Below, in pieces: positions 52,594-61,925 of a stretch of DNA of 64,000 nt. A program made the position numbers and the translations under genes. This DNA comes from Fen-1298 sp963833465 (lineage in GTDB: Bacteria > Bacteroidota > Ignavibacteria > UBA10030), in contig CAWHXW010000002.1 of assembly GCA_963833465.1 (NCBI GenBank), forward strand, positions 124,001-188,000. Direction: 5' to 3'. Within the stretch, counting starts at the first letter, position 1. The number at the start of each line of letters is the position of its first letter. A model generated the notes under the pieces. The model searched no databases. It saw only the letters and a list, made by a program, of their open reading frames with translations, and had not been told where the DNA came from.

Positions 52594-55500
52594 TTATTTC
52601 CCATCCAATACTTCGCGCATTTTCTTAAGAAGTTCGTCTGGACTATATGGTTTTTGTATAAATCCTTTTGCTCCAGCTTTGAAAAGTTCAGATTTGACAT
52701 CCGGTTCAAAGAAACCACTTGCCATAATTACGCTAATATTTGGATTAATTTCTCTTAGTTCTTTGAATAATTCTATTCCTATCATTCCCGGTAAACCCAT
52801 ATCTGTTAGAACCAGTTTAATTTCCCGCTCATGCTCTTCATACACTTTGATTGCATCTATACCATCTTTTGCAGTAAATACAGTGTATCCTTTAGATTCA
52901 AGCAATAGCCGCACCATTTCTATAAGCGCTTCTTCATCCTCTACAAATAAAATTGATTCTGTACCGCCGATATTAAATAATTCGAAAGCCGGTGGAATGC
53001 TATCACTTATATTTTCAATTTCTGTGGAAATCGGAAAATATAGACGGAATGTTGTTCCATAACCCATCTCACTTTCGACGTGGATAAAACCATGATGCGA
53101 TTGAATGATTCCATAGACGACTGCGAGACCAAGGCCAGTTCCTTTTCCTTGCTCTTTTGTAGTAAAGAATGGATCGAATATCCGCTGGCGAGTAGCTTCA
53201 TTCATCCCTTCGCCTGTATCACTGATGCTAACGCAGATATAAAAGTCTTGATCGACAACAGGGATTCTTTCCTGCATTTGATTTTTAGTTTGTCGTTCTA
53301 CTTTGATTGTGATAGATCCGCCATTCGGCATAGCATCACGAGCATTGACGCATATATTCAACATTGCTTGATGAATTTGTGTACGATCAGCATCAATAAC
53401 TGGAATATTTGCATCAATAAACTTTTTAAAAGTGATAACTTTCGGGAATGTTTGTTCCAGCATAGAAATAAGTTCAGTAACCAACTCTGCCAAACTCATC
53501 GGCGCTAAAATTATATCTGTCTTTCGCGCGAATGTGAGAATCTGGCGAACAAGTGCTGCACCACGATTTACTGCCTGGCATATAATTTTACTATAATTTG
53601 AAATTTTTTCTTTATCTCCAGCATTTCGTTCTAACATTGTTGAGTAGCCGAGTATAATGCCGAGAATATTGTTAAAATCATGAGCAATGCCGCCTGCGAG
53701 AGTACCTATGCTTTCCATCTTTTGCAATTGAAGCATTTCTCTTTGGAGCATTTTTTGTTCAGTGATATCTTGACCTTGAGCAATTGTTGATACAAGTGTC
53801 TTTCCATCTGCTGCATAGATGTTTGCCGAACTCCAAAGAACAGTACGAACATCTCCATCTTTACATAAAATAGGAATCTCAACGGTTATTAAATGTTCTC
53901 CTTCTGATGTCAGTGCAATGAGATCTAAAGAAGATTTTCTACTCTCGGAAGGAAACAGCATTTCTAGATGCTTATCAACAACTTCGAAAACTGTATATCC
54001 AGTCAACTTTTCTAATGCCAAATTAAATCGTGTAATTTTTAAATCAGGATTCCAGACAATAATTGGTGCATTTGCATAGGTAAACAGGTTCTCGAGATAG
54101 TCGCGTGTTTCCCGAAGCGATTCTTCCGCTTTTTTCCTTGCTGATATCTCTGTTAACACACCGCGCATTCCAATAGGCTTGCCTTTCTCAAGAATTGGCC
54201 TGCTTGAACTTCGTACCCATTTATATTCACCTGCTTTATTCTTGACACGATATTCAGCCGGCTCTAAATGCCCGGACATTACCTTTATAAATTGTTCTTT
54301 GATCTTTGGTAGAAAAGCAGGATCAATAAATTCGAACATTAAATGCCCGACCATATCTTCCTGCTTATATCCCCCTAATACTTCAACTGTTGGGCTGATA
54401 TATGTGAACCGGCATTCTATATCTGTCGTAAAAAGAACGTCATTGATTTGTTCCACCATATCACGATATTTGGTTTCAGATTGCAGCAACGCTTCCTCTG
54501 CCTGCTTACGCTCCGATATATCTTCAACACTTCCATCATAATAAAGAGTGTTTCCGTTGGGATCCCGGATTGCTCGGGTACTCTCTCTGACATATATAAT
54601 AGTTCCATCCTGACGGTTCCAAACCGATTCCAATCCTTTAACTTCGCCATTAAGTTCAATTTGTTCTAGAAATTGTTTACGCTCATAGGAAGGTTCGAAT
54701 CTCTCCTGTTCGAGATTTCTTTTAGCCAGTTCATCAAAAGATGTGTATCCGAGCATTTTCACTAAAGCGGGATTAGCTAATATGATTTTCCCGTCAGGAG
54801 TTGTTCTATAAAGGCCGATTGTGGAATTCTCATAGAGTGAGCGGAAGCGCTCCTCGCTCTCTCGTAATGCTTCTTCTATCCGTTTACGCTCTGTAATGTC
54901 TTGTGCAGATGATAAAGCACCTGTTACATTTCCTTCTTTGTCTTTCAGGACATGGCACCACCATCCGAGCAGCCTTCTTTCACCGTCACGGCGCCGTTGC
55001 CAGCTTTCAACATAGAAAATGCTTTCATCTCCTTTAAATAATGGTTGAACTATGCCATAGGTCTCTTGCTCGCCTTCAAAATAATACGATGCTTCTTTTC
55101 CAATTACATCATCTCCAAAAAAATCCATACCTGCTCGATTTGCCCATTTATAGATTTTATTATTATCTACCTCCATAATTATATCCGGTACTGAAGCAAG
55201 TATAGCTTCATTACGATAAGATAAAAGTTTCAATGATTCTTCCATCCGTTTGCGTTCTGTAATATTGTGTGTAATAGCCATAAACGAAGCGGGCTTGCCC
55301 TTAGCATTCATGATGAGCGTTGCGCTCAATTCCGCTTGAATCTGAGATCCATCTTTCTTAAGAAGACGATACTCAATATTTTTTACGATCCCATCCTGTA
55401 AGGTTTTCCGCAAGTTCACGCTTGCACGTTCCAATTCATTCGGTGGAAACAGATCGAAAACACTTCTGCCGATCAGATCTTCCGGTCTATCATACCCAAG

Positions 55501-56514
55501 TAGCAACGCGGTCTGCATGTTACACATAAGAATTTTACCGCTCAGGTCAGATTGTGTGATTGCGTTGGGGGAGGATTCGACCATGGCACGATAGCGCGCC
55601 TCGCTCACACGCAGTTCCTCTTCCACCCGTTTGCGCTCAGTAATGTCGTGTATTAATAACAAAAGATGTTTTTCGTCCGCGAAATCGAACAACGAGAAAT
55701 TAAATGTCGACCATACTTCTTTCCCAAATGTCGTCACAACATGAACTTCAAGCAACTGTTCAACACGTGTTTTCAATACTTTTATTGCCGCTTCATATAT
55801 CCCCGATTTCTTCCAGGATGGAATTTCATGAAAGTTTTGTGCCAGAATCTGATCCACTGTGGCCCCTAAAATCTTGGCTGCTGCGGCATTAGCCGTTACA
55901 CACTCGCCAGACTTCCTAAATGTTAAAATCCCAACGGAAGAATTATCCAGGATTTTCTTGTTGAATTCTAGCAAATCAGAAACCTTGGACTCGCTTTCTT
56001 GCAAATTCTCTTCCGCCCGTTTGCGCTCGGTGATATCACGAACAATATGGACAATACCAACTAATTTTTTATCAGCGTCAAGAACTGGATCTACGGTAAC
56101 ATCAAACCAGCTATTACCCGATTTCAATTCCATTCTTTCTCGCTTTAAAGATTTCTTCATGCGAAGAACGGGGCATTCTGGAATCGGCGCACGTGTACCA
56201 TGAACAATTTCCCAGCAATGTTTCCCGACCATTTTATCGTTACTCTTCTTAAAGATTGCCGACATGGCATTATTGCATTGAAGAATACGCTGATCTTTAT
56301 CCAAAAGGCAGATTCCGTCAGAAACAGAATTGAATACAGTTGGCCAATATAGTGCAGATTGGTTCGAATTTATCGCTGCGCTATTTCTCTTTGTTTTGAC
56401 AGATGTATTTATAAAAGACTTTTTTTTATTATTTTGAGAAGAGCTCTTTGGTTTTACTTTTAAAGAATCTTTTAACTTTGGATTCTTACTTTTTTGTGTT
56501 GGTTGTTTTTTCAT
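52594..56514 (-). CDS. Hybrid sensor histidine kinase with seven PAS domains
   Basis: 1306 residues. A basic, disordered N-terminus (1-52), seven PAS/PAC units (about 53-170, 171-300, 301-427, 428-551, 552-676, 677-800, 801-928), HisKA with IAHDFNNILG, HATPase with NICVNARDAM, SDTGEGM and GTGLGLAVV, then a C-terminal receiver (ILFVEDEEAL, phosphoacceptor in VLTDMGLPG, K in QKPYSP). No membrane helix, so it senses cytoplasmic signals. The first PAS holds HCWEIVHG and PECPV cysteines and a His that might bind a cofactor or metal. Internal phosphotransfer to its own receiver is expected, then onward to a downstream carrier. Confidence 0.93.
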   Translation of the reverse strand: MKKQPTQKSKNPKLKDSLKVKPKSSSQNNKKKSFINTSVKTKRNSAAINSNQSALYWPTVFNSVSDGICLLDKDQRILQCNNAMSAIFKKSNDKMVGKHCWEIVHGTRAPIPECPVLRMKKSLKRERMELKSGNSWFDVTVDPVLDADKKLVGIVHIVRDITERKRAEENLQESESKVSDLLEFNKKILDNSSVGILTFRKSGECVTANAAAAKILGATVDQILAQNFHEIPSWKKSGIYEAAIKVLKTRVEQLLEVHVVTTFGKEVWSTFNFSLFDFADEKHLLLLIHDITERKRVEEELRVSEARYRAMVESSPNAITQSDLSGKILMCNMQTALLLGYDRPEDLIGRSVFDLFPPNELERASVNLRKTLQDGIVKNIEYRLLKKDGSQIQAELSATLIMNAKGKPASFMAITHNITERKRMEESLKLLSYRNEAILASVPDIIMEVDNNKIYKWANRAGMDFFGDDVIGKEASYYFEGEQETYGIVQPLFKGDESIFYVESWQRRRDGERRLLGWWCHVLKDKEGNVTGALSSAQDITERKRIEEALRESEERFRSLYENSTIGLYRTTPDGKIILANPALVKMLGYTSFDELAKRNLEQERFEPSYERKQFLEQIELNGEVKGLESVWNRQDGTIIYVRESTRAIRDPNGNTLYYDGSVEDISERKQAEEALLQSETKYRDMVEQINDVLFTTDIECRFTYISPTVEVLGGYKQEDMVGHLMFEFIDPAFLPKIKEQFIKVMSGHLEPAEYRVKNKAGEYKWVRSSSRPILEKGKPIGMRGVLTEISARKKAEESLRETRDYLENLFTYANAPIIVWNPDLKITRFNLALEKLTGYTVFEVVDKHLEMLFPSESRKSSLDLIALTSEGEHLITVEIPILCKDGDVRTVLWSSANIYAADGKTLVSTIAQGQDITEQKMLQREMLQLQKMESIGTLAGGIAHDFNNILGIILGYSTMLERNAGDKEKISNYSKIICQAVNRGAALVRQILTFARKTDIILAPMSLAELVTELISMLEQTFPKVITFKKFIDANIPVIDADRTQIHQAMLNICVNARDAMPNGGSITIKVERQTKNQMQERIPVVDQDFYICVSISDTGEGMNEATRQRIFDPFFTTKEQGKGTGLGLAVVYGIIQSHHGFIHVESEMGYGTTFRLYFPISTEIENISDSIPPAFELFNIGGTESILFVEDEEALIEMVRLLLESKGYTVFTAKDGIDAIKVYEEHEREIKLVLTDMGLPGMIGIELFKELREINPNISVIMASGFFEPDVKSELFKAGAKGFIQKPYSPDELLKKMREVLDGK

Positions 56515-56634
56515 AAGATCACCTTATAAATAAAAACCAAACTTTATTGAGGTACTGCAACCTTGTAGTTTCCTAAAAACATCATTTATCTTTGGCTAAA
56601 TCCAATTTTTATGTGTAAAAAAATATTCTTTTTC

Positions 56635-57135
56635 CTACGATTTCGGTTTTAGAATATCACCATACAATTTTCCTGCACATTCCGGGCATATTCCATGTGT
56701 CAATTGTGGCGCTCCATTATCGATTAAATATTTTTCAATCGGCATCCATTGATTGTCTTTTGTTCGATACTTTTTGCAATTAGCACAAATAGGGAGCAAT
56801 GCCTCCAGATTATGAATATGCTTTTTTTCTTCCTGAGCATACTTGATAATTTTGACAAATCCGAAAATAAGAAATGAAATGCCAACTGCATCGGTAATAT
56901 TGCCAATAATAGCAACAACTACTTCAATTGATATTAGTGATAAATGGAAAAGATTCGATAGATGTATGGATGGATGTTCAAGCATCATGTCGCATAAACG
57001 CCCAATAGCGAGAAGAGCAACAGCCGGAAGTAACGGTCTAAGTGAAAAGAAACGAGTTCTTTCGTTCCAGACCGTGTAGAATGCTAAAAGAAACAGAAGA
57101 CTGCTAATAAGGTCTAACAAAGCAACTACATGCAT
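56635..57135 (-). CDS. Three-helix membrane protein with C-terminal zinc motif
   Basis: 166 residues. Membrane helices at about 4-22, 33-50 and 64-100 (the last region may be two), a short helix, then LLPICANCKKYR with C117/C120, HGIC and C150/C153. This Cys motif, in the form LPICANCKKIR...HGICPxC, is common at the C-terminus of PAS and receiver proteins and is thought to bind metal. Here it is joined to a membrane anchor without a sensor domain. It lies 120 bp upstream of the seven-PAS kinase and in the same direction; a joint role in signalling is likely but not shown. Confidence 0.8.
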   Translation of the reverse strand: MHVVALLDLISSLLFLLAFYTVWNERTRFFSLRPLLPAVALLAIGRLCDMMLEHPSIHLSNLFHLSLISIEVVVAIIGNITDAVGISFLIFGFVKIIKYAQEEKKHIHNLEALLPICANCKKYRTKDNQWMPIEKYLIDNGAPQLTHGICPECAGKLYGDILKPKS

Positions 57136-57348
57136 AATTCAATTCCTTAATATTTATTCTATACAAAGATTTATTCAAACTTATAAAGTCAGCTCAATTT
57201 AAATAATAAACCCTTGCATGGTTTTATAAGAACAAAAATTTTTATGGCAAAAGTAATGGCATCATGAATTTCCGCCTTATATGGTACAACCCTTACAAAG
57301 CATTAGTAGATTCTTCTTTATAAATAATAATTTTAATATTTTTCCGGC

Positions 57349-57386
57349 GTGCTCCCTAAGATAACGAACGAGCTTAGGGGAAGCAC
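57349..57386. repeat. Imperfect hairpin upstream of the phosphohexomutase gene
   Basis: GTGCTCCCTAAG and GCTTAGGGGAAGCAC pair with one bulge around an 11-nt loop. No T run follows, so it is not a simple terminator. It lies in the gap 57136-57509, where I see no other feature. It may be a relic of a repeat or an RNA structure in the leader. Confidence 0.35.
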
Positions 57387-57509
57387 ATCGTTAATCCTGA
57401 CAAAGAATACTCAGTTTCTGTACAATATGCAAGACCAATGCAATTTCATGCCATCTTGATTCTACATAGCTTTCTATGTAGATTATCGTTGAAAATTAAA
57501 AGGATTTTC

Positions 57510-58886
57510 ATGGCATTAATGGTAAGTATTTCCGGAATACGCGGCATAGTTGGCGAGACTTTGACACCTGAAACTATCGTTAAATATGCATCTGCTTATG
57601 CTGAATTCTGCAATCGAGGTCATATTATTGTTGGCAGAGACGGCCGTATAACAGGTGAAAACATTTTAGATATAGTTGTCTCAACACTGTGCCAAATGGG
57701 CTGTGATGTTACTGATTTAGGAATTTGTCCAACGCCGACTGTTGCACTTGCTGTTGAAAAACTCAAAGCTGCCGGTGGTGTTTCAATTACCGCAAGCCAT
57801 AATCCTATGATATGGAATGGATTGAAATTCTTTGCACCCACCGGATTGTTTTTAGATGCAGATGAAAATAGTAAATTCTGGCAGCTTGCCGAACATTCTG
57901 CCAAATATGTTTCTTGGGACAAGCAAGGCAATTACGAGCTCAATGAAAATTTCTTAGATGAACACATCCAACAAGTGCTTTCACTTTCTTACATCAATAT
58001 TGAAAAAATCCGTGCACGAAAATTTAAAGTCGTTTTAGATTGTGTTAATGCGGCTGGCGGAATTATTGTTCCACGTTTGCTTGAAAGACTTGGTTGTGAA
58101 GTTACTACGCTTTTTTGCGATGTAACTGGTGTTTTCGGGCATACACCTGAACCAATTCCTGAAAACCTTGGTGTACTTTGTGCTAAAGTTCGGGAAATAA
58201 ATGCAGATATCGGAATCGCTGTCGATCCTGATGTTGACCGTCTTGTTCTAATTAACGAAAAAGGCGAGCCATTTGTTGAAGAATATACAATTGCAACTTG
58301 TGTAAAGTTCGTTTTAGAAAAATATACCAATCAATTTCAAATTTCTAACTCTCAATCTCCAAAAGTCGTCGTAAACCTTTCCACAACGCGTGCAGTAGAA
58401 GATATTGCTAAACAGTTCAAAGCTACGACAATTCGCACTGCTGTTGGTGAAATTAATGTCGCTAAAAAGATGAAAGAAGTCGGAGCAATTATCGGGGGTG
58501 AAGGAAGCGGCGGCGTAATTCTTTCTGAAGTTCACTATAGCCGCGATGCTATTGTCGGCATTGGACTTGTTTTACAATGTTTAATGGAGTTCGGCGGCAC
58601 GATGTCTGAACTAAAAGCTGTTCTTCCTCAATATTTTATTACTAAAGGGAAAATAGAACTCGGCGTCCTGGATGCCGATATAATTCTGAAGCGCCTGCAA
58701 GATAAATATTCATTATCCGGAAAAATTAACACCGACGATGGATTGAAGATTGATTTTTCGGATGCTTGGGTGCATTTGCGGAAATCTAACACAGAGCCGA
58801 TTATTCGTATCATCGCAGAAGCTCATGCAAAAGCTGAAGCCGATGAATTAGTAAAAAAGTTCACTGCAGAGATATTTGCTAAGTGA
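57510..58886 (+). CDS. glmM: Phosphoglucosamine mutase / phosphohexomutase
   Basis: 458 residues from ATG 57510, preferred over the longer frame from 57438 because AAAGGA lies before it and the conserved part begins there. Active-site phosphoserine loop ITASHNP (Ser96), Mg-binding loop DPDVDRL, sugar loop GGEGSGGVI, and C-terminal phosphate-binding RKSNTEPIIR. It interconverts glucosamine-6-P and glucosamine-1-P for peptidoglycan and LPS if it is GlmM; phosphomannomutase or phosphoglucomutase activity cannot be excluded. Its TGA overlaps the GTG start of the next gene. Confidence 0.88.
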   Translation: MALMVSISGIRGIVGETLTPETIVKYASAYAEFCNRGHIIVGRDGRITGENILDIVVSTLCQMGCDVTDLGICPTPTVALAVEKLKAAGGVSITASHNPMIWNGLKFFAPTGLFLDADENSKFWQLAEHSAKYVSWDKQGNYELNENFLDEHIQQVLSLSYINIEKIRARKFKVVLDCVNAAGGIIVPRLLERLGCEVTTLFCDVTGVFGHTPEPIPENLGVLCAKVREINADIGIAVDPDVDRLVLINEKGEPFVEEYTIATCVKFVLEKYTNQFQISNSQSPKVVVNLSTTRAVEDIAKQFKATTIRTAVGEINVAKKMKEVGAIIGGEGSGGVILSEVHYSRDAIVGIGLVLQCLMEFGGTMSELKAVLPQYFITKGKIELGVLDADIILKRLQDKYSLSGKINTDDGLKIDFSDAWVHLRKSNTEPIIRIIAEAHAKAEADELVKKFTAEIFAK

Positions 58887-59974
58887 AAACATTAATTCGT
58901 CTGCAAATTTATTTAATAATTTTATTCTGCTATTCTTTCAAATCATTAGCACAGGAAAAAAATTACTACTTTTTTCATCTGTACGACTATGGATCGGAAT
59001 CAATCTTCAATCCTATTTCACTTATCGCAAACGGAGGATTTGACGAACTTCAATCTTACTGGCGTCCGTCTGACCTCGCAGATATTCCTTGGAAAAATGG
59101 CGGACAAAATGTCTGGAATAATATTTCCAATCCAATTCCTCAAATAAACAAAAGCGGATGGCATGAGTTCACATTTCAAGAAGTAATTCCCAGCAGTCTG
59201 AATATGGCAGATGCTCAATACTTTCCTAATTATACATTGCACCTTCTCGGTGGAGGTATGCAGTACAGAAAAATAGCCGAGTGGTTTAATTATTATGGGT
59301 ATCCGCTGCCTGCATTATGGGCAATTGTCACCGTAATGAGCTATCATTATATCAACGAAATAATTGAAAATGGACCCGGCATTGGTCCAAATGTCGATCC
59401 GATTGCAGATATGGATATCTTTGATCCTTTAGGAATAATTTTATTCAGCTTTGACGGAGTATGCAAGTTTTTTTCATCAACTGTGTATTTGAATGATTGG
59501 AACGGTCAGCCCACTTTTTCATTCGCGCCGCTTGCTGTTCACAATGTAGGTCAAAACTTTATAATAAAATATCCGCTGACAGCTTCCGGGAAAACCAGTC
59601 TGTTATATCATTTTGGCAACTTTGGAGAATTAGGGCTCTCTTTCAAAACCAACGATGAAGATGCACTTTCATTCGGCATCGGAATGACTTCGAATAGTGT
59701 CAACACAACTACAAACCATTATGGCGCACTGCATTATACAATCAACGTTGGTCCGCGTGCTGGTATTTATTGGGATCGTAACAATTCGCTAATGGCTTCA
59801 CTTGTCGCTTCCGATAATTTTCACGGTCTTGCAGTTTTGAATATTTATCCAGGAATAATTTCCAATAAATCTTTCTCGCCGGGATTTTTCCTAGCTGCGG
59901 GACACGGAGACGCTTTCACGTTTGGAATTACAGCATCGTTTCTTCCTGCAGGTATCTGCATCAACCGGCCTTAA
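58883..59974 (+). CDS. Secreted protein of unknown function, probable outer-membrane barrel
   Basis: 363 residues from GTG 58883, overlapping the stop of glmM by 4 nt. Signal peptide 1-23 (ending SLAQ). The N-terminal half is rich in Trp, Tyr and Asn (DLADIPWKNGGQNVW) and the middle contains one hydrophobic helix (ALWAIVTVMSYHYI). The second half alternates in beta-strand fashion (LGLSFKTNDEDALSFGIGM, SFSPGFFLAAGHGDAFTFG). No family recognised. Coupling with a cell-wall precursor enzyme hints at an envelope role only. Confidence 0.7.
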   Translation: MKTLIRLQIYLIILFCYSFKSLAQEKNYYFFHLYDYGSESIFNPISLIANGGFDELQSYWRPSDLADIPWKNGGQNVWNNISNPIPQINKSGWHEFTFQEVIPSSLNMADAQYFPNYTLHLLGGGMQYRKIAEWFNYYGYPLPALWAIVTVMSYHYINEIIENGPGIGPNVDPIADMDIFDPLGIILFSFDGVCKFFSSTVYLNDWNGQPTFSFAPLAVHNVGQNFIIKYPLTASGKTSLLYHFGNFGELGLSFKTNDEDALSFGIGMTSNSVNTTTNHYGALHYTINVGPRAGIYWDRNNSLMASLVASDNFHGLAVLNIYPGIISNKSFSPGFFLAAGHGDAFTFGITASFLPAGICINRP

Positions 59975-60016
59975 TCGCTATATTTATACAAATCATTAAT
60001 ATTTTCATAAATTTTC

Positions 60017-60045
60017 TTGCATCCTTGCATGATTCCGAGTATTAT
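60017..60045 (+). promoter_or_regulatory. Predicted sigma-70 type promoter upstream of dprA
   Basis: TTGCAT (60017-60022), 17-bp spacer, TATTAT (60040-60045), about 125 bp upstream of dprA ATG 60172. It would serve dprA and possibly the downstream genes. Confidence 0.4.
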
Positions 60046-60171
60046 TTCACAGTGGAGCGAGTTAATCGAAACTTGTATTTTAGTAAGTGTTTATTGAAGT
60101 CAGATTCTTCGCAGCTATCAGAACAACTGTAAAAAGAATATTTCAGATATCTCAAAATATTTTTTTCGAAT

Positions 60172-60822
60172 ATGATAAACATTCGCGAACTTCTTCGGCT
60201 TTCTTTCGTGCCTCGCATCGGTCCTCAAAAAATTCGTGCCCTCGTCGCATATTTTAAATCGCCTGAAGAAGTTTTTCATGCTTCTGCGCGCGAATTAATA
60301 TGCGTCCCCGGAATCGATAAAAAACTTGCTTCCAATATCATTCATAACTCTCCCGAAGAAAAATATATTGATGAACAATTAAAAAGATTGAATAAACTTG
60401 GCGGCAGAATTGTAACTTTGTGGGACAAAGAGTATCCCGATCTTCTTCGTAAAATTTATGATCCGCCGGCATTCCTTTTTATTCTTGGAAAATTCAAAGA
60501 AGCAGACGCGCATTCCCTGGCACTTGTTGGCACTCGTCATCCGACTCCGTACGGTCATTCGGTCGCAGAAAGTTTAACCCACGATCTTGCTCAACATTCA
60601 ATAACTATTATTAGTGGATTAGCGCGCGGCATTGATACGATTGTACATTTGACAGCACTAAAATGCAAAACTCGGACAATTGCTGTTATCGGGTCTGGCT
60701 TAGATGTTCCATATCCTCCGGAAAATAAAAAACTGATGGAACAAATTGCTGAATCAGGTGCGATCATTTCGGAATTTCCAATGGGCACAAAACCTGACGC
60801 GCCGAAACTTTCCGCGGCGTAA
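60172..60822 (+). CDS. dprA: DprA/Smf DNA-processing protein, N-terminal part of a frameshifted gene
   Basis: DprA binds single-stranded DNA and loads RecA in natural transformation. This part has the N-terminal SAM-like domain (SFVPRIGPQKIRALV) and most of the Rossmann-like fold: LALVGTRHPTPYGHS, TIISGLARGIDTIVHL, TIAVIGSGLDVPYPPEN and AIISEFPMGT. It breaks before the conserved NFPRRNRIISG, reading KLSAA and a stop instead. Deleting one base at 60803-60807 (an A from AAA or one C) restores NFPRRNR in the frame that continues downstream. Full gene 60172-61267 is 1096 nt (365 codons plus one base). Confidence 0.88.
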   Translation: MINIRELLRLSFVPRIGPQKIRALVAYFKSPEEVFHASARELICVPGIDKKLASNIIHNSPEEKYIDEQLKRLNKLGGRIVTLWDKEYPDLLRKIYDPPAFLFILGKFKEADAHSLALVGTRHPTPYGHSVAESLTHDLAQHSITIISGLARGIDTIVHLTALKCKTRTIAVIGSGLDVPYPPENKKLMEQIAESGAIISEFPMGTKPDAPKLSAA

Positions 60823-61267
60823 TCGAATTATCAGCGGACTTTCACTCGGAACGATCGTCATCGAATCGGCTGAAAACGGAGGAGCGTTGATTACCGCAAC
60901 AACAGCGCTTGATCAAAACCGTGAAGTCTTTGCAGTCCCCGGCAATATTACGGAAAAACGCAGCAGCGGACCAAATAAACTAATCCGTGAAGGGCGCGCC
61001 AAACTTATTACAAATGCAAAAGATGTTTTTGACGAGCTGACGTCTCAACTTCATCTTTCAATTGATCAGAATAATATTAAAACGCAGGTTAATCTAACAC
61101 CTGCAGAACAAATACTATTTCAATTCCTTTCCGACAAACCAATTCATATTGATACGCTTTCAGAGCAAACTGAAATTTCTACGTCCGATGCTTTAGTTAC
61201 ATTATTGTCGCTGGAATTCAAAGGCGTTGTACGCCAACTTCCGGGCAAATTGTTTGTGCGAACATGA
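60746..61267 (+). CDS. dprA: DprA/Smf protein, C-terminal part of a frameshifted gene
   Basis: In-frame homology begins at about 60808 with NFPRRNRIISGLSLGTIVIES, then GALITATTALDQNREVFAVPG and SGPNKLIREGAK-type residues. The C-terminal winged helix is DprA_WH-like (PAEQILFQFLSDKPIHIDTL). The first 20 codons are out of frame. DUF3109 and rpoN follow in the same direction. Confidence 0.85.
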   Translation: MLNQVRSFRNFQWAQNLTRRNFPRRNRIISGLSLGTIVIESAENGGALITATTALDQNREVFAVPGNITEKRSSGPNKLIREGRAKLITNAKDVFDELTSQLHLSIDQNNIKTQVNLTPAEQILFQFLSDKPIHIDTLSEQTEISTSDALVTLLSLEFKGVVRQLPGKLFVRT

Positions 61268-61328
61268 TTTGCATTCTTTTCTCTCAATTGATTTTTCACT
61301 ATACTATATCAAGTTAAGTGAGAGAAAA

Positions 61329-61898
61329 ATGTTAGAGATTCGACAAACAATCGTAGACGAAAGTATCCCGCAAATCAAGTTCGCATGCAATCTTTCCGCC
61401 TGTAAAGGAGCATGCTGCACGCTTGAGGGCGCCAAAGGCGCACCATTATTAGATGATGAACTTGAACAAATTGAAAGTGCGTTCCCAATCATCAAATCTT
61501 TACTTCCAAAAGAACATATTGAATACATCGCACAATTCGGACTTTACGAAGGCGGACCCGGTTTTTATACAACGATATGCTTCAATAATCGTGCTTGCGT
61601 ATTTGTATTATATGAAGATGGAATGGCACGGTGTGCATTCGAGAAAGCATTTGGAGAAGGAAAAATAAAATGGAAGAAACCAATTTCCTGCCATCTCTTT
61701 CCTATCCGCGTAAATCGCGGTGTGCTGGAACATTTACGCTACGAACGAATTAAAGAATGCAACTTTGCGTTAGACCGCGGTGAAAATGAAATTATATTGT
61801 TAAGTGATTTTTTGAAGGAACCGCTTATTCGGGCATTTGGTTTAAAATGGTATGAAGAATTTCTGCTCAAGTACAATTTTGAAAGAACAAATCATTAG
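61329..61898 (+). CDS. DUF3109 family protein with Cys-rich N-terminus
   Basis: 189 residues from ATG 61329; the frame is open to 61227 but the added 34 residues overlap dprA and are not conserved-like. Cys20, Cys25, Cys29 and Cys30 (C-x4-C-x3-CC) near the N-terminus, then CFNNRACVFV, MARCAFEKAF and ISCHLFPIRV. These give the Cys pattern of DUF3109/YkgJ-type zinc- or iron-binding proteins. Found widely in Bacteroidota and relatives; no role has been assigned. 27 bp before rpoN. Confidence 0.85.
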   Translation: MLEIRQTIVDESIPQIKFACNLSACKGACCTLEGAKGAPLLDDELEQIESAFPIIKSLLPKEHIEYIAQFGLYEGGPGFYTTICFNNRACVFVLYEDGMARCAFEKAFGEGKIKWKKPISCHLFPIRVNRGVLEHLRYERIKECNFALDRGENEIILLSDFLKEPLIRAFGLKWYEEFLLKYNFERTNH

Positions 61899-61925
61899 AA
61901 TAAAAAAATATTTAAAATAAACTAA

